Assembly: GCF_001511835.1 (NCBI RefSeq)
Contig: NZ_LN997848.1
Span: 3,562,001-3,626,000, forward strand
DNA from: Magnetospirillum sp. XM-1
GTDB lineage: Bacteria > Pseudomonadota > Alphaproteobacteria > Rhodospirillales > Magnetospirillaceae
DNA: 64,000 bases
Direction of reading: 5' to 3'
Shown here: positions 41,329-53,246 of the stretch, in pieces
How the letters are laid out: each line of letters starts with the position of its first letter
Position numbering within the stretch: the first letter of the stretch is position 1
Made by a program: the position numbers and the translations under genes
The notes under the pieces: generated by a model
Databases searched by the model: none
Told to the model about the DNA's origin: nothing
What the model saw: the letters and a program-made list of their open reading frames with translations, nothing else

Positions 41329-42849
41329 ATGACCCATCAGCCCGACTTCCCCGCCTTCGCCGAAGCCTATGACAGTGGCAGGCCCCAGGTGGTCTGGCGG
41401 GTCCTGGTGGCCGATCTGGAGACGCCGGTTTCCGCCTTCCTGAAGCTGGCCAACGGCCAGCCCAACGCCTTCTTGCTGGAATCGGTGGAAGGCGGCGCGG
41501 TGCGCGGCCGCTATTCCATCCTCGGCATGAAGCCCGACCTTCTGTGGAAGTGCGTGGGCAACGAGGCGTGGATCAACCGCAACGCCCGTTCCAAGACCGG
41601 GTCGTACCAGCCCTGTCCCGTGGCCGCCAAGTCCGGCGCCCTGGACAGCTTGCGCGCCCTGGTGGCCGAATGCGGCATCGAGACGCCGCCCCACCTGCCC
41701 CCCATGTCGGCCGGCCTGATCGGCTATATGAGCTACGACATGGTGCGGCTGGCGGAAAAGCTGCCCGACGGCAATCCCGACCCCATCAAGGTGCCCGACG
41801 GCATCTTCATGCGCCCCACCATCATGGCGGTGTTCGACAACGTCAACGGCACGCTGACCGCCGTGGCGCCCGTCTGGCCGCGGGCCGGCATGGACGCCCA
41901 GGCCGCCTGGGACCTGGCCTGGGAGCGGCTCGAGCACATCGTCGAATCCCTGGAATCCCCCCTGCCCCACACCTATCTGGGCTTTCCCCGGGACGAGCAC
42001 CAGCCCATCCCGGTGCCCAGCGTGTCGCCCGAGCATTACTGCCGCATGGTGGAGAAGGCCCAGGAATACATCGCCGCCGGTGACATCTTCCAGGTGGTGC
42101 TGTCCCAGCGTCTGGCGGTGCCCTTCCGGCTGCCGCCGTTCTCGCTGTACCGTTCGCTGCGCCGCCTCAATCCCAGCCCGTTCCTGTTCTTCCTGGACCT
42201 GGGCGAGTTCCAGCTGGTGGGCTCCAGCCCGGAAATCCTGGTGCGCCTGCGCGACGAGAAGGTCACCATCCGTCCCATCGCCGGCACGCGCCGCCGGGGC
42301 AAGACCCCCGCCGAGGACGAGGAACTGGCCGCCGACCTGCTGGCCGATCCCAAGGAACTGGCCGAGCACCTGATGCTGCTGGACCTGGGCCGTAACGACG
42401 TGGGCCGGGTGGCCTCCATCGGCTCGGTCGAGGTCACCAAGAAGATGGCGGTGGAATACTATTCCCACGTCATGCACATCGTCTCCAATGTGGAAGGCAA
42501 GATCCGCGAAGGCTGCGACGCCATGGACGCCCTGATGGCCGGCTTCCCGGCCGGCACCACCTCGGGCGCCCCCAAGATCCGCGCCATGGAGATCATCGAC
42601 GAGCTGGAGACCGAGCGCCGCTCGTTCTATGCCGGCGCCATCGGCTATTTCGACGGCAACGGCAACATGGACACCTGCATCGCGCTTCGGACCACCCTGG
42701 TCAAGGACGGCACCATGTACGTCCAGGCGGGTGCGGGCATCGTCGCCGATTCGGTGCCGCTGTCCGAGCACGAGGAGTGCATGAACAAGGCCCGCGCCCT
42801 GGTGCGCGCCGCCGAGGACGCCATCGACTACACCCTGGTCAAGCAGTAG
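41329..42849 (+). CDS. trpE: anthranilate synthase component I
   Basis: A 506-residue enzyme that makes anthranilate from chorismate, the first step of tryptophan synthesis. The feedback site LLES (FLLESVEGG, near residue 50) is present. The chorismate-binding core includes VGSSPEILVRL, PIAGTRRRGKTPAEDEEL, LDLGRNDVGRVA and PAGTTSGAPKIRAMEIIDEL. Length is typical. It is immediately downstream of the PpiD-like gene. No trpG is visible in the window; the frame ends at the repeat-containing spacer 42850-43150. Confidence 0.96.
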   Translation: MTHQPDFPAFAEAYDSGRPQVVWRVLVADLETPVSAFLKLANGQPNAFLLESVEGGAVRGRYSILGMKPDLLWKCVGNEAWINRNARSKTGSYQPCPVAAKSGALDSLRALVAECGIETPPHLPPMSAGLIGYMSYDMVRLAEKLPDGNPDPIKVPDGIFMRPTIMAVFDNVNGTLTAVAPVWPRAGMDAQAAWDLAWERLEHIVESLESPLPHTYLGFPRDEHQPIPVPSVSPEHYCRMVEKAQEYIAAGDIFQVVLSQRLAVPFRLPPFSLYRSLRRLNPSPFLFFLDLGEFQLVGSSPEILVRLRDEKVTIRPIAGTRRRGKTPAEDEELAADLLADPKELAEHLMLLDLGRNDVGRVASIGSVEVTKKMAVEYYSHVMHIVSNVEGKIREGCDAMDALMAGFPAGTTSGAPKIRAMEIIDELETERRSFYAGAIGYFDGNGNMDTCIALRTTLVKDGTMYVQAGAGIVADSVPLSEHEECMNKARALVRAAEDAIDYTLVKQ

Positions 42850-43150
42850 CCGCCTATTTTCCAACCACGGCAACGTCGCCAGGCTTGGTGGGACACTGCC
42901 TCGCTCGAATTGAACGCTGCGCCGGCCACCGATAGCCGTCATGCGCGGGCTTGTCCCGCGTATCCATGCCGTTCCGGCAGTATCCCGCCAGACGGATGGG
43001 CTTGGGTGGCCGGGACAAGCCCGGCCAAGACGAAGAAATCAAACAATTTGAAATTCTGACCCGTTGCCCCCCTTTCCCAACGAAAGAGTTGCAATCTCGT
43101 CCCTGCTCCCGCACATTGCGATTCATTCGCATTTGCACTTGGAGGGCGTG
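42850..43150. other. 301-bp intergenic region with a repeat element
   Basis: The spacer between trpE and the next rightward gene contains a REP-like element (42937-43032). To its right an AT-richer segment (43033-43140) should hold the promoter of the winged-helix-like gene. No coding region is supportable; short frames on either strand overlap the repeat. Confidence 0.6.
42937..43032. repeat. REP-like palindromic element, copy 2
   Basis: A 96-nt version of the element at 31325-31384. It opens with CGTCATGCGCGGGCTTG, has hairpins GCGGG/CCCGC, TGCCG/CGGCA and GGCCGGG/CCCGGCC, and closes with AAGACG. The outer arms correspond to copy 1. The central part (about 42965-43005) is an extra segment with its own hairpin. 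Confidence 0.65.
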
Positions 43151-43720
43151 ATGGGGTTCATCGAAGGCCGGACGATCCTGAGCCGGCAGGCCATGACCGC
43201 CAGGGATTACATCTGGCTGGCCGTGCTGGGCGCCGTCGAGCGTAGCTCCCTGCCCGTGGACGACGCCATCCGGGCGGTCGCCGCCCTGGTCGGCCCGGGC
43301 TGGGCGCCGGTGTCGCAACTGGTCTTCGACGCCATGGACGAGATGCTGGCGGACGGCTTGCTCAATCCGGTGGAGCGGTCCACCCGCCTGGCCATCACCG
43401 GCGACGGGCGGCGCAAGCTGCACGACCTGATCGCACAGCCCCTGGCCGCCCCGCTTTCAACCTTCGGCCAGGTGGGAATCCGCCTCAAGCTGGCCTTCCT
43501 CGATCTGGTCCCGCCGGCGGTGCGCCGTCGCCAGATCGACGCCCTGCTGCGTTCGTGCGATTGCGAGCTTTCCACCCGCACCGCATCCTGCCCGGCCTGG
43601 GCCCTGAACGGCGCGCTGGGCCGGGTGTGGCTGGACCATCAGGTGGACGCGCTGGAGGAAACCGCCGAGGTCCTGCGCCGTCTGGCGCGGGCCGAGGGAG
43701 CGGCCCAGGCCGAGGGCTAG
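43151..43720 (+). CDS. PadR-like winged-helix protein (putative regulator)
   Basis: A 189-residue soluble protein. The N-terminal half (DYIWLAVLGAVERSSLPVDD, then LVFDAMDEMLADGLLNPVER and STRLAITGDGRRKLHDLIAQ) has the strand-helix pattern of a PadR/MarR-type winged helix, with the wing in NPVERSTRLAITGDGR. The C-terminal half has a cysteine-containing segment (LLRSCDCELSTRTASCPAW) and a final helix (VDALEETAEVLRRLARAEGA) that suits dimerisation. The ATG at 43151 has GGAGG 5 nt upstream and is preferred. It is convergent with copZ, whose stop codon overlaps it by 4 nt. The function is not established. Confidence 0.6.
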   Translation: MGFIEGRTILSRQAMTARDYIWLAVLGAVERSSLPVDDAIRAVAALVGPGWAPVSQLVFDAMDEMLADGLLNPVERSTRLAITGDGRRKLHDLIAQPLAAPLSTFGQVGIRLKLAFLDLVPPAVRRRQIDALLRSCDCELSTRTASCPAWALNGALGRVWLDHQVDALEETAEVLRRLARAEGAAQAEG

Positions 43721-43917
43721 ACCCGGCCTTCGAAACCGAAACCGGCGGCATCCACCGCCTGACGGACCTGGGCCTCGTCGGCGCCGTCCACGGTCACCGC
43801 CTTGCTGCCCAGGTCGACCTCGACCTTGGCGCCGGGGGCGATTTCCTGGATGGCCGCGGTCACCGACTTGGAACAGCCGCCGCAGCTCATGCCGGTGACG
43901 CGGTAAGTGGTGGACAT
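43717..43917 (-). CDS. copZ: copper chaperone CopZ-like, heavy-metal-associated domain protein
   Basis: A 66-residue single HMA domain. The copper site is MSCGGC at residues 10-15 (TGMSCGGCSKSV), in the usual betaalphabetabetaalphabeta frame, and the protein ends EGRV. It would carry Cu(I) in the cytoplasm to the CopA ATPase encoded 2 kb away on the same strand. A CueR-type operator with the same spacing as the one before copA lies 38-65 nt upstream, so both should respond to copper together. It overlaps the convergent winged-helix gene by 4 nt. Confidence 0.9.
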   Translation of the reverse strand: MSTTYRVTGMSCGGCSKSVTAAIQEIAPGAKVEVDLGSKAVTVDGADEAQVRQAVDAAGFGFEGRV

Positions 43918-43954
43918 GATCGTCTCTCCATGAGGATTGCATTGGGGGGAAGTG

Positions 43955-43982
43955 TGAACCTTCCCGCCGATGGAAGGTCAAG
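43955..43982 (-). promoter_or_regulatory. CueR/MerR-type copper promoter of copZ
   Basis: ACCTTCC (43958-43964) and GGAAGGT (43972-43978) form the dyad typical of CueR boxes. On the minus strand a TTGACC -35 element is followed after 19 nt by a poor -10 (CACACT), the overlong spacing that MerR-family activators correct. The site is 38-65 nt upstream of the copZ ATG. Confidence 0.82.
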
Positions 43983-43987
43983 GGGAT

Positions 43988-44365
43988 TCACGGCGTCGTC
44001 GCCAACCAGGCGAGAGCCGCCTCGCGGGTTTCGAACCGCCGCAGGTTGAACCCCCGGTTCTTCGCCGCCAGAACCCAGAAGTCGACGTTTTCCGAGGCCG
44101 GGGCTCCGGGCGGGGCGACAATCGCCTCGGATATATGGCGGTAGTTCATCTCGCTCATCCAATCGATCAGCAGCGCCAGATCGAGAATGGTGTGCCCGCC
44201 GATGGACATGCTGGAGCAATCGGCCAGAACGCGGGTGATTCCGGTTTCGGCCGCCAGCCGCAAGGTCTCCATGGCCGAAGCCTCCACCTCGCCACTGTGA
44301 ATCAGACCCGAATATTCAAGAATGATCAGCCCATCCTGGGCCAAGGCTTCCGCCGTCCAGACCAT
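43988..44365 (-). CDS. SpoIIAA/STAS-like protein
   Basis: A 125-residue soluble protein with alternating strands and helices: DGLIILEYSGLIHSGEVEAS, RVLADCSSMSIGGHTILDLA, and KNRGFNLRRFETREAALAWL, the last typical of SpoIIAA-like (STAS superfamily) proteins. The start at 44365 has GGGGGGA about 8 nt upstream; an in-frame start at 44398 would add 11 residues. It lies 6 nt beyond the copZ operator but is upstream of it, so it is probably not part of the copper unit. The role, perhaps protein-interaction based, is unknown. Confidence 0.6.
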   Translation of the reverse strand: MVWTAEALAQDGLIILEYSGLIHSGEVEASAMETLRLAAETGITRVLADCSSMSIGGHTILDLALLIDWMSEMNYRHISEAIVAPPGAPASENVDFWVLAAKNRGFNLRRFETREAALAWLATTP

Positions 44366-44448
44366 CGCGCCATCCCCCCGGGCCGTCCCATCGGCCACGT
44401 CTCGCCCAGGGCAGTCTAAAGAATTCCAGACCTAGGTAAATACCCTTA

Positions 44449-45540
44449 TTATTGCCCGTTGCCCATGCGGACGACGGTGCTGACCGGCACCAGCACGAAG
44501 CCGCGCGCTTCCAGTCCCGGCAGCCAGCCGGCCAGGGCCTCGATGGTGCCGTCGTGGGGATGGCCGATGGCGATGGCGGCGCCGTGCTTGCGGGCATAGG
44601 CCTCGGTCTTGGCCAGTTGGGCCCGCACATGGGCGACGCCCTGGTCGTTGTCGAGGAAGACGTGGCGGGCGGCGAAGGGCACGCCGTAATGGCGCGCCGT
44701 CTCGGCCCCCACCGTGCGCTCCGAGGTCACCGAATCGATGAAGGCCAGGCCGCGCCGGCGCAATTCCCCCATCACCACCCGCATGCCCGCCGCGTCCGAG
44801 GTGAAGCGCGAGCCCATGTGGTTGTTGATGCCCACATAGCCGTCGAAGCGCGACAGGCCCCAATCCAGGCGGCGGCGGATCTCGTCCGCCGACAGCCCCA
44901 CTTCCAGCACTTCCGGCCCCGGGTCGTAGCTGCGGCTCTGCGGCTGCATGGGCACGTGGACCATCAATTCATGGCCGCGCACCCGGGCGTCGTGGGCCTG
45001 GCGCGCCACGTCGTCGGCATAGGTCATGTAAGACAGCGTCAGCGGCCCCTTGAGCTGGGCCATGCGCTCGCTGCGACGGCGGTCGATTCCGAGATCGTCG
45101 ATGACGATGGCGATCACCGGCCGCCCGCCGGTCTTGGGCGTCGGCAGGGCGTTCTTCAGCCACACCGCCGCTCCCGCCGGGGGCAGCTTGACCTCGGGGA
45201 TGGGCGGCGGCGGCGGCGCGGGCGCCAGCGACACCACGTCGGAGGCATGGCCGAATTCCAGGGCCTCGGACGAGCCGGGATCGGGTCGCGGCGGCGGCGG
45301 GGCCAGCAGGGGCCCGCCCTCGTCCTCATCGGGAGCGGCCGAGGCGGCCGGCGGCGGCGGAGCGGTGGCGGCGATCACCGGGGCCGGGGCCTGCTCGGCG
45401 CCGGGAACGGGCTTGGACGACTTGCCCGACCACAGGCCCAGCGCCATGCCGATGGCGACGCCAAGGGCCAGCACGCCGACCATCAGGCCGACCAGCACGG
45501 CGGGCCGCTCCCACAGGGGCGTCTTGTTGCCCATCAGCAT
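44449..45540 (-). CDS. divergent polysaccharide deacetylase family protein
   Basis: About 363 residues. One N-terminal helix (AVLVGLMVGVLALGVAIGMA) is followed by a long Pro/Ala-rich periplasmic linker (about 50-135) and a domain beginning RPVIAIVIDDLGIDRRR, which is the start of the divergent polysaccharide deacetylase family (YibQ-like). Family landmarks include LTLSYMTYADDV, HELMVHVPMQPQ, VGINNHMGSRFTSD and AIAIGHPHDGTIEAL. Possible starts are GTG 45564, ATG 45540 and ATG 45534. Members are often near peptidoglycan hydrolase genes (envC type), but none is adjacent here. It lies downstream of cueR on the same strand. Confidence 0.86.
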   Translation of the reverse strand: MLMGNKTPLWERPAVLVGLMVGVLALGVAIGMALGLWSGKSSKPVPGAEQAPAPVIAATAPPPPAASAAPDEDEGGPLLAPPPPRPDPGSSEALEFGHASDVVSLAPAPPPPPIPEVKLPPAGAAVWLKNALPTPKTGGRPVIAIVIDDLGIDRRRSERMAQLKGPLTLSYMTYADDVARQAHDARVRGHELMVHVPMQPQSRSYDPGPEVLEVGLSADEIRRRLDWGLSRFDGYVGINNHMGSRFTSDAAGMRVVMGELRRRGLAFIDSVTSERTVGAETARHYGVPFAARHVFLDNDQGVAHVRAQLAKTEAYARKHGAAIAIGHPHDGTIEALAGWLPGLEARGFVLVPVSTVVRMGNGQ

Positions 45541-45626
45541 GCGTCTGACGTCTCGCCGCCCCACGTCTCACCACCCGTATTGAAACCGCCATCCTTGTAA
45601 GGCCAAACGGCCGGGGGCGCAAAGGC

Positions 45627-46022
45627 TCAACGGGCCGTGGTCGCCAACTCTTCCAGAATCGGGCATTCCGGATGATCGTCGCCGCAGCAGCGCGTGGTCA
45701 GGTCCAAAAGGGTGCGGCGGATGGTGTCCAGTTCGGCGATCTTGCGCTCGATATCGGCCACATGCTTCAAAGCAATGGCCTTGACGTCGGCGCTGGCCCG
45801 CGAGCGGTCGCGCCACAATTCCAAAAGCCCGGCCACGTCGCCCACCGAGAAGCCCAGCGAACGCGCCCGATGGATGAAGCGCAGCGTCTCCACCTCGTTT
45901 GCGGTATAGGCGCGGTAGCCCGACGCGGTGCGCCCGGCGGCCGGGATCAGCCCGACGGATTCGTAATAGCGGATGGTCTTGGCCGAAACCCCGGAGCGCC
46001 GCGCCGCCTCGCCGATGTTCAT
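45627..46022 (-). CDS. cueR: MerR-family copper-responsive regulator CueR
   Basis: A 131-residue activator. The winged helix-turn-helix starts [20 protein letters not shown]; a long dimerisation helix follows, and the C-terminal metal loop reads [12 protein letters not shown], giving the C-x7-C pair that binds Cu(I) in CueR. The start at 46022 overlaps the copA stop by 4 nt, so the regulator is translated from the copA mRNA and amplifies its own expression with the pump. GGAGGA lies close upstream of the ATG. Operators matching CueR precede both copA and copZ. Confidence 0.92.
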   Translation of the reverse strand: MNIGEAARRSGVSAKTIRYYESVGLIPAAGRTASGYRAYTANEVETLRFIHRARSLGFSVGDVAGLLELWRDRSRASADVKAIALKHVADIERKIAELDTIRRTLLDLTTRCCGDDHPECPILEELATTAR

Positions 46023-48193
46023 TTCATCCTCCAGCGCCGCAGCAGCAGGGAGTTGGACACCACCGACACCGACGACATGGCCATGGCCGCGCCGGCGATC
46101 ACCGGTGTCAGCAGTCCCAGGGCGGCCGCCGGAATGGCCACCACGTTGTAGGCGAAGGCCCAGAACAGGTTCTGGCGGATCTTGGCGGTGGTGGCCCGCG
46201 AAATGCCGATGGCTTCGGGCAGGCGGGCCGGGTCGCCCTTGACCAGGGTGATGCCCGCCGCCTGCATGGCGACATCGGTGCCGGTGCCCATGGCGATGCC
46301 GATATGGGCGGCGGCCAGCGCCGGGGCGTCGTTGATGCCGTCGCCCACCATGGCCACCACCCGGCCTTCGTCCTTGAGACGGCGGATTTCCGCCTCCTTG
46401 TCCTCGGGCAGCACCTCGGCCAGCACCCGGTCCACCCCGGCGGCCCGGGCCACGGCCGCCGCCGCCCGCGCGTTGTCGCCGGTCAGCATCACCGTCTCCA
46501 GCCCCAATGCCTTCAGCCGCGCCACGGCCTGGGCCGCGCTGGGCTTGACCGGATCGGCCACCGCGACGAAGCCCAGCATGGTGGAGCCTTCCGCCACCCA
46601 CATCAGGGTGCGGCCCTGGGCCTCTTCCGCCTCGGCGTTCTCGGCCAGCGGACCGGGATCGATACTGCGCTCATTCATCAGGCGGCGGCTGCCGATCAGC
46701 AGGGCGCGGCCCTCCACCTCGGCCTCCAGCCCCCGGCCGGGCAGCGAGCGGAAGGCGCCGAGCGGCGCCAGGCCTTCACCGGCCGCGGCCAGCAGGGCAC
46801 GGGCCAGGGGATGCTCGCTGCCCTGCTGGGCCGAGGCGGCAAGACGCAGCAAAGAGGCCTCGTCACCATCGGCGGATTTGATGGAGGCCACCGCCGGGCG
46901 GCCCTCGGTCAGGGTGCCGGTCTTGTCGAACACCACCACCTGGACCTTGTGGGCCAGTTCCAGCGCCTCGGCGTCCTTGATGAGAATCCCGTGCCGCGCC
47001 GCCAGCCCGGTGCCGACCATGATGCCGGTGGGGGTGGCGAGGCCCAGCGCGCAGGGACACGCGATGACCAGCACCGACACCGCCGCCACGAAGGCGGTCT
47101 GCAAATCGCCAACCATCAGCCACCAGCCGAGGAAGCTCGCCACGGCGATCACCGTCACCACCGGCACGAACACATTGGAGATGCGGTCCACCAGCTTCTG
47201 CACCGGGGCCTTGGCGGCCTGGGCGCCCTGGACCATGCGGATGATGCGGCTGATGGTCGATTGCGCGCCGACCCGGGTCGCCTCGACCCGCAGCAATCCC
47301 TCGCCGTTGACCGCGCCGGCCACCACCTCGTCGCCGGCCCCCTTGGGCACCGGCAGGCTTTCGCCGGTGATCAGGGATTCGTCCATTTGGGATGCGCCGT
47401 CCACCACCCGGCCATCCACGGGGGCACGCTCGCCGGGGCGGACCAGCACCACTTCGCCCACCGCCACCAGGGCGGCGGGAACCTCGATGACCAGCCCGTC
47501 GCGCTCCACCCTGGCGGTGTCGGGCTTCAGGCGCATCAGGGCGCGAATGGCGCCGGCCGCCGAGCGCTTGGCGCGGCCCTCCAGCCACTTGCCCAGCAGC
47601 ACCAGGGTGATGACCACCGAAGCGCCCTCGAAATAGAGATTGCCGTGATGGGCGTCGCCGGCCAGCACATGCCAGGCCGACAGGCCGAAGGCGGCCGAGG
47701 TGCCCAGCACCACCAGCACGTCCATGTTGCCCGCGCCGCCCTTCAGCGAGGCCCAGGCGCCGGTATAGAAACGCGCCCCGATCCAGAACTGCACCGGCAA
47801 GGCCAGCAGCAGCTGGATCTCGGCCGGAATCATGATGTGCAGCCCGGCCATGTCGAGGACCATCTGGCCGATCAGCGGCAGGGTCAGCAGGGCGGAAAGG
47901 GCCAGCAGGCGCAGATGGCGGGCGGATTCGGCGGCGTGCTCCGCCTCTTCCCGGTCCAGGTCCTCGTCGCCGCTCTGGGCGAGGTCGGCGTGGAACCCGG
48001 CCTTGACGATGGCCGAGACCAGATCCTCGGGCCGGGCCTGGTCGGCGTCGAAACGGATGTCGGCGCGTTCGGCCGCCAGGCTGACCAGCGCCTGCTCGAC
48101 GCCGGCCACCTTGCCCAGAACCCGCTCCAGGCGGGTGGAGCAGGCGGCGCAGGTCATTCCCTTGACGGGCAGGGACAGGCTTTGGCTGGTCAT
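46019..48193 (-). CDS. copA: copper-translocating P-type ATPase
   Basis: A 724-residue P1B-type ATPase that exports Cu(I) from the cytoplasm. It has one N-terminal metal-binding domain ([17 protein letters not shown]), then eight predicted helices with the CPC motif in [13 protein letters not shown]. The catalytic sequence is [22 protein letters not shown] is the nucleotide-binding HP motif, and [17 protein letters not shown] completes the P domain. The start at 48193 ([18 protein letters not shown]) is favoured over in-frame ATGs at 48214 and 48259, because the promoter below would leave almost no leader for 48214 and 48259 lies upstream of it. Confidence 0.96.
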   Translation of the reverse strand: MTSQSLSLPVKGMTCAACSTRLERVLGKVAGVEQALVSLAAERADIRFDADQARPEDLVSAIVKAGFHADLAQSGDEDLDREEAEHAAESARHLRLLALSALLTLPLIGQMVLDMAGLHIMIPAEIQLLLALPVQFWIGARFYTGAWASLKGGAGNMDVLVVLGTSAAFGLSAWHVLAGDAHHGNLYFEGASVVITLVLLGKWLEGRAKRSAAGAIRALMRLKPDTARVERDGLVIEVPAALVAVGEVVLVRPGERAPVDGRVVDGASQMDESLITGESLPVPKGAGDEVVAGAVNGEGLLRVEATRVGAQSTISRIIRMVQGAQAAKAPVQKLVDRISNVFVPVVTVIAVASFLGWWLMVGDLQTAFVAAVSVLVIACPCALGLATPTGIMVGTGLAARHGILIKDAEALELAHKVQVVVFDKTGTLTEGRPAVASIKSADGDEASLLRLAASAQQGSEHPLARALLAAAGEGLAPLGAFRSLPGRGLEAEVEGRALLIGSRRLMNERSIDPGPLAENAEAEEAQGRTLMWVAEGSTMLGFVAVADPVKPSAAQAVARLKALGLETVMLTGDNARAAAAVARAAGVDRVLAEVLPEDKEAEIRRLKDEGRVVAMVGDGINDAPALAAAHIGIAMGTGTDVAMQAAGITLVKGDPARLPEAIGISRATTAKIRQNLFWAFAYNVVAIPAAALGLLTPVIAGAAMAMSSVSVVSNSLLLRRWRMK

Positions 48194-48225
48194 GGCGGCA
48201 CCTTTGGACTTCATATGGTGCCGCC

Positions 48226-48256
48226 AGTGTTGACCTTCCAGCGACTGGAAGGTCAA
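48226..48256 (-). promoter_or_regulatory. CueR/MerR-type copper promoter of copA-cueR
   Basis: A near-perfect dyad (ACCTTCC at 48233-48239, GGAAGGT at 48247-48253, extended outward to TTGACC/GGTCAA). On the minus strand TTGACC (48256-48251) is followed after 19 nt by AACACT (48231-48226). Dyad spacing (14 nt centre to centre) and -10 sequence match the copZ site, which supports one regulator for both. Confidence 0.88.
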
Positions 48257-48275
48257 CACCTGTTTTTCATGCAGA

Positions 48276-49955
48276 TCAGGCCGACTTGACGTTGCCCAGG
48301 AAGGCCGCCACCACGCCGCGCAGGGAATCGGCCAGACGGTTCACCGCCTGCACCGAGGACAGCACCGAGGTGGCCACCGCGCCCGTTTCCTCGGCCGCCT
48401 GGGTGACACCGCTGATATTGGCCGACACTTCCTGGGTGCCCGACGCCGCCTGCTGGACGTTGCGGGCGATCTCGGCGGTGGCGGCGCTCTGTTCCTCCAC
48501 CGCGCTGGCGATGGCCGCCGAAATCTGGTTGATCTCCTCGATACGCTTGACGATGCCGCCGATGGCGTCCACCGCCTGGCGGGTGGCCTCCTGCACCGCG
48601 GAGATCTGCTGGCTGATCTCCTCGGTGGCGCGGCCGGTCTGGTTGGCGAGGTTCTTCACCTCACCGGCCACCACGGCGAATCCCTTGCCGGCGTCGCCGG
48701 CCCTGGCTGCCTCGATGGTGGCGTTCAAGGCCAGCAGATTGGTCTGGGACGCGATGTCGTTGATCAGGTTGACCACGTCGCCGATCTTGGCCGAGCTTTC
48801 CGCCAGGCCGGTCACCGTCTCATTGGTCTTGGACGCCTCCTCGGCGGCCATCCGGGCCACGTGGGAGGACTGGGTGACCTGGCGTCCGATCTCGTGGATG
48901 GACGAAGCCAGTTCCTCGGCGGCGGCGGCCACGGTCTGGACGCTGGACGAGGCCTCCTCGGTGGCGGCTGCGACCAGCACCGTCTGGCGGCTGGTCTGCT
49001 GTGCCGTGGCGCTCATGCTCTGGGCCGCCTCCTCCATGCTATGGGAGGCATTGGAAACCTCGCCCAGCATACGCGACACCGCATTGTCGAAATCGCCGGT
49101 CAGGGTCTCGATCGTCCGGCCGCGCGCCAGATTGTGCTCCTGCGCCGCCCGCTGCTCGGCTTCCAGCTGGTCGGAGCGGATCATGTTCTCCTTGAAGGTC
49201 TGCATGGCGGCGGCCATGCGCCCCACCTCGTCGGTCCGTCCCTGAGCCGGAATGACCACCGACATGTCCTTGTCCGCCAGACGGTTCATGGCGGCGGTCA
49301 TGGCGATGACGGGGGTCGCGATGCTGCTGCGCAGCATGAGGCCGAAGGCCACCACCAGGGCAAGCACAACGGCCACCGTGCCGATCAGCACCGTCCGCGA
49401 CCACGAGTACAGCGCCTCGGCGGTCCGGGTCGCCTGTTTCGCGCCGTCTTCGTTGATCTGCACCGCCTTGGCGGCGTGCATCTGGGAATCGGTATAGAGT
49501 TTCAGGTTACTCAGCACCAGATCGCGGGCGGCGTCGTTCTGGTTCTGGCGCGACAGAACCAACACCTTGGCCACCATGGCGTCGTAATCGGCCATCACCT
49601 TGACCCAGGCTTCGTAATTGGCCCGCTCCTCCGGGGTGGCGAGCAATCTGGCGTAATGCTCCTTGGCAGTCTGGAAGTCCCTGATCTGGCCCTCCAGAAT
49701 CCGCTCGACCTCGACCATCTGCTTGTCGTCGGTGGTCAGGATGTGCCGGAAGGTGGTGGCCCGCTGCTTGGCCAGCAGGCTGTCGACCTCCCTGGCGGCG
49801 CCCAGGCCGGGCAGCCAGTTCTCCGCGATATCCAGGGCCGCCAGATTCATGGCCGCCATGCGATTGATGGCGAACGCCGACAGACCAACAACAACCAAAA
49901 GAACTGCACCAAAGGCGATGAGCAACTTTTGGGCAACATTGAAACGGTCAAGCAT
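48276..49955 (-). CDS. methyl-accepting chemotaxis protein
   Basis: A 559-residue receptor. Helix 1 is at about 11-30 ([20 protein letters not shown]), a four-helix-bundle periplasmic domain (about 33-185) of the 4HB_MCP type follows, then helix 2 (about 188-208), HAMP ([20 protein letters not shown]) and the signalling domain with tip [20 protein letters not shown] followed by [16 protein letters not shown]. No CheR-binding pentapeptide is at the C-terminus ([10 protein letters not shown]). Ligand unknown. It is the only gene between the copper unit and the liv operon and is transcribed away from liv. Confidence 0.94.
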   Translation of the reverse strand: MLDRFNVAQKLLIAFGAVLLVVVGLSAFAINRMAAMNLAALDIAENWLPGLGAAREVDSLLAKQRATTFRHILTTDDKQMVEVERILEGQIRDFQTAKEHYARLLATPEERANYEAWVKVMADYDAMVAKVLVLSRQNQNDAARDLVLSNLKLYTDSQMHAAKAVQINEDGAKQATRTAEALYSWSRTVLIGTVAVVLALVVAFGLMLRSSIATPVIAMTAAMNRLADKDMSVVIPAQGRTDEVGRMAAAMQTFKENMIRSDQLEAEQRAAQEHNLARGRTIETLTGDFDNAVSRMLGEVSNASHSMEEAAQSMSATAQQTSRQTVLVAAATEEASSSVQTVAAAAEELASSIHEIGRQVTQSSHVARMAAEEASKTNETVTGLAESSAKIGDVVNLINDIASQTNLLALNATIEAARAGDAGKGFAVVAGEVKNLANQTGRATEEISQQISAVQEATRQAVDAIGGIVKRIEEINQISAAIASAVEEQSAATAEIARNVQQAASGTQEVSANISGVTQAAEETGAVATSVLSSVQAVNRLADSLRGVVAAFLGNVKSA

Positions 49956-50117
49956 AGTCTATGCCTCTTAAAATCTCGGAGTCAGATCGGCTGCCCTCGC
50001 CCCACCTAACCTTAGAAATAATCCAAACAATGAATTGGGTATGACTTCTGGAATTACAACCCCTCGCCAATCTGCGGCGAAAAGCGCGACCGCCCTGCCT
50101 TCCGGCCGCCTTGGCAG

Positions 50118-50145
50118 TTGACACGCCCGCCCGTCCGAGTAGGTT
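50118..50145 (+). promoter_or_regulatory. predicted sigma-70 promoter of the liv operon
   Basis: A perfect -35 hexamer TTGACA (50118-50123) is followed after 16 nt by TAGGTT (50140-50145), 44 nt upstream of the livH ATG. It is the best sigma-70-type match in the spacer. It is predicted by eye only. Confidence 0.6.
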
Positions 50146-50189
50146 TCTTGCGACTCGATTGAATTGAATTCATCGGCCGGGGTGGGGGA

Positions 50190-51104
50190 ATGGAGTATTT
50201 TCTCCAGCAATTGATAAACGGACTGACGCTGGGCGCCATCTATGGTCTGGTCGCCCTTGGCTACACCATGGTTTACGGCGTGCTGGGCATGATCAATTTC
50301 GCCCATGGCACGATCTACATGGTGGGCGCGTTCATTTCGCTGATCACCTTCCTGGCGGCAACCACGGTGTTCGGCACCTCGGTGCCGCTGGCCCTGGTGC
50401 TCACCCTGGTCGCCGCCATGGGGCTGACCGCGCTGTGGGGCTGGACTGCCGAGCGGGTGGCCTATCGCCCGCTGCGCTCGGCCCCCAGGCTGGCGCCGCT
50501 GATCTCGGCCATCGGCGTATCCATCATCTTGCAGAATTTCGTCGCCCAGGCCCAAGGCGCCAGGGCCAAGCCGCTGCCCCCCGTCTTCAGGGGCGGGCTA
50601 ACCCTGATGGACGGCGGCGATTTCGTGGTCAGCCTCAGCTGGATGCAGATCGTCATCATGGCGCTGACGCTGGGCCTGATGGCGGCGTTCACCTGGGTGA
50701 TCACACGCACCGCCTTAGGCCGCGCCCAGCGCGCCTGCGAGCAGGACATGAAGATGGCGTCGCTGCTGGGCATCGACGTGGACCGGGTGATCTCCACCAC
50801 CTTCGTCATCGGCGCCGGGCTGGCCGGCGTGGCCGGCATGATGGTGACGCTGTATTACGGGGTGATCGACTTCTATATCGGCTTTCTGGCCGGCATCAAG
50901 GCGTTCACGGCGGCCGTCCTGGGCGGCATCGGCTCGCTGCCCGGCGCCATGCTGGGCGGGCTCTTGATCGGCCTGATCGAGGCCTTCTGGTCGGCCTATT
51001 TCTCCATCGAGTACAAGGACGTCGCCACCTTCTCCATCCTGGTGGCGGTGCTGGTCTTCCGCCCCACCGGCCTGTTGGGCAAGCCCGACGTGGAGAAGAT
51101 CTGA
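50190..51104 (+). CDS. livH: branched-chain amino acid ABC transporter permease LivH
   Basis: A 304-residue inner-membrane permease with about eight helices. The family opening QQLINGLTLGAIYGLVALGY and VYGVLGMINFAHGTIYMVGA are clear; RACEQDMKMASLLGIDVDRV is the EAA-like coupling loop, and GGIGSLPGAMLGGLLIGLIE is the conserved C-terminal region. It is first in livHMGF, with the promoter at 50118-50145. No periplasmic binding protein gene is within the operon. Confidence 0.94.
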   Translation: MEYFLQQLINGLTLGAIYGLVALGYTMVYGVLGMINFAHGTIYMVGAFISLITFLAATTVFGTSVPLALVLTLVAAMGLTALWGWTAERVAYRPLRSAPRLAPLISAIGVSIILQNFVAQAQGARAKPLPPVFRGGLTLMDGGDFVVSLSWMQIVIMALTLGLMAAFTWVITRTALGRAQRACEQDMKMASLLGIDVDRVISTTFVIGAGLAGVAGMMVTLYYGVIDFYIGFLAGIKAFTAAVLGGIGSLPGAMLGGLLIGLIEAFWSAYFSIEYKDVATFSILVAVLVFRPTGLLGKPDVEKI

Positions 51105-51105
51105 G

Positions 51106-53245
<2,140 letters not shown>

Positions 53246-53246
<1 letters not shown>

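Noticed and set aside
39427..42942. A 1171-codon open frame on the minus strand
   Set aside because: It lies wholly opposite the PpiD-like and trpE genes, and its product is His/Gly/Gln-rich like other antisense shadows in GC-rich DNA; it has no family motifs.
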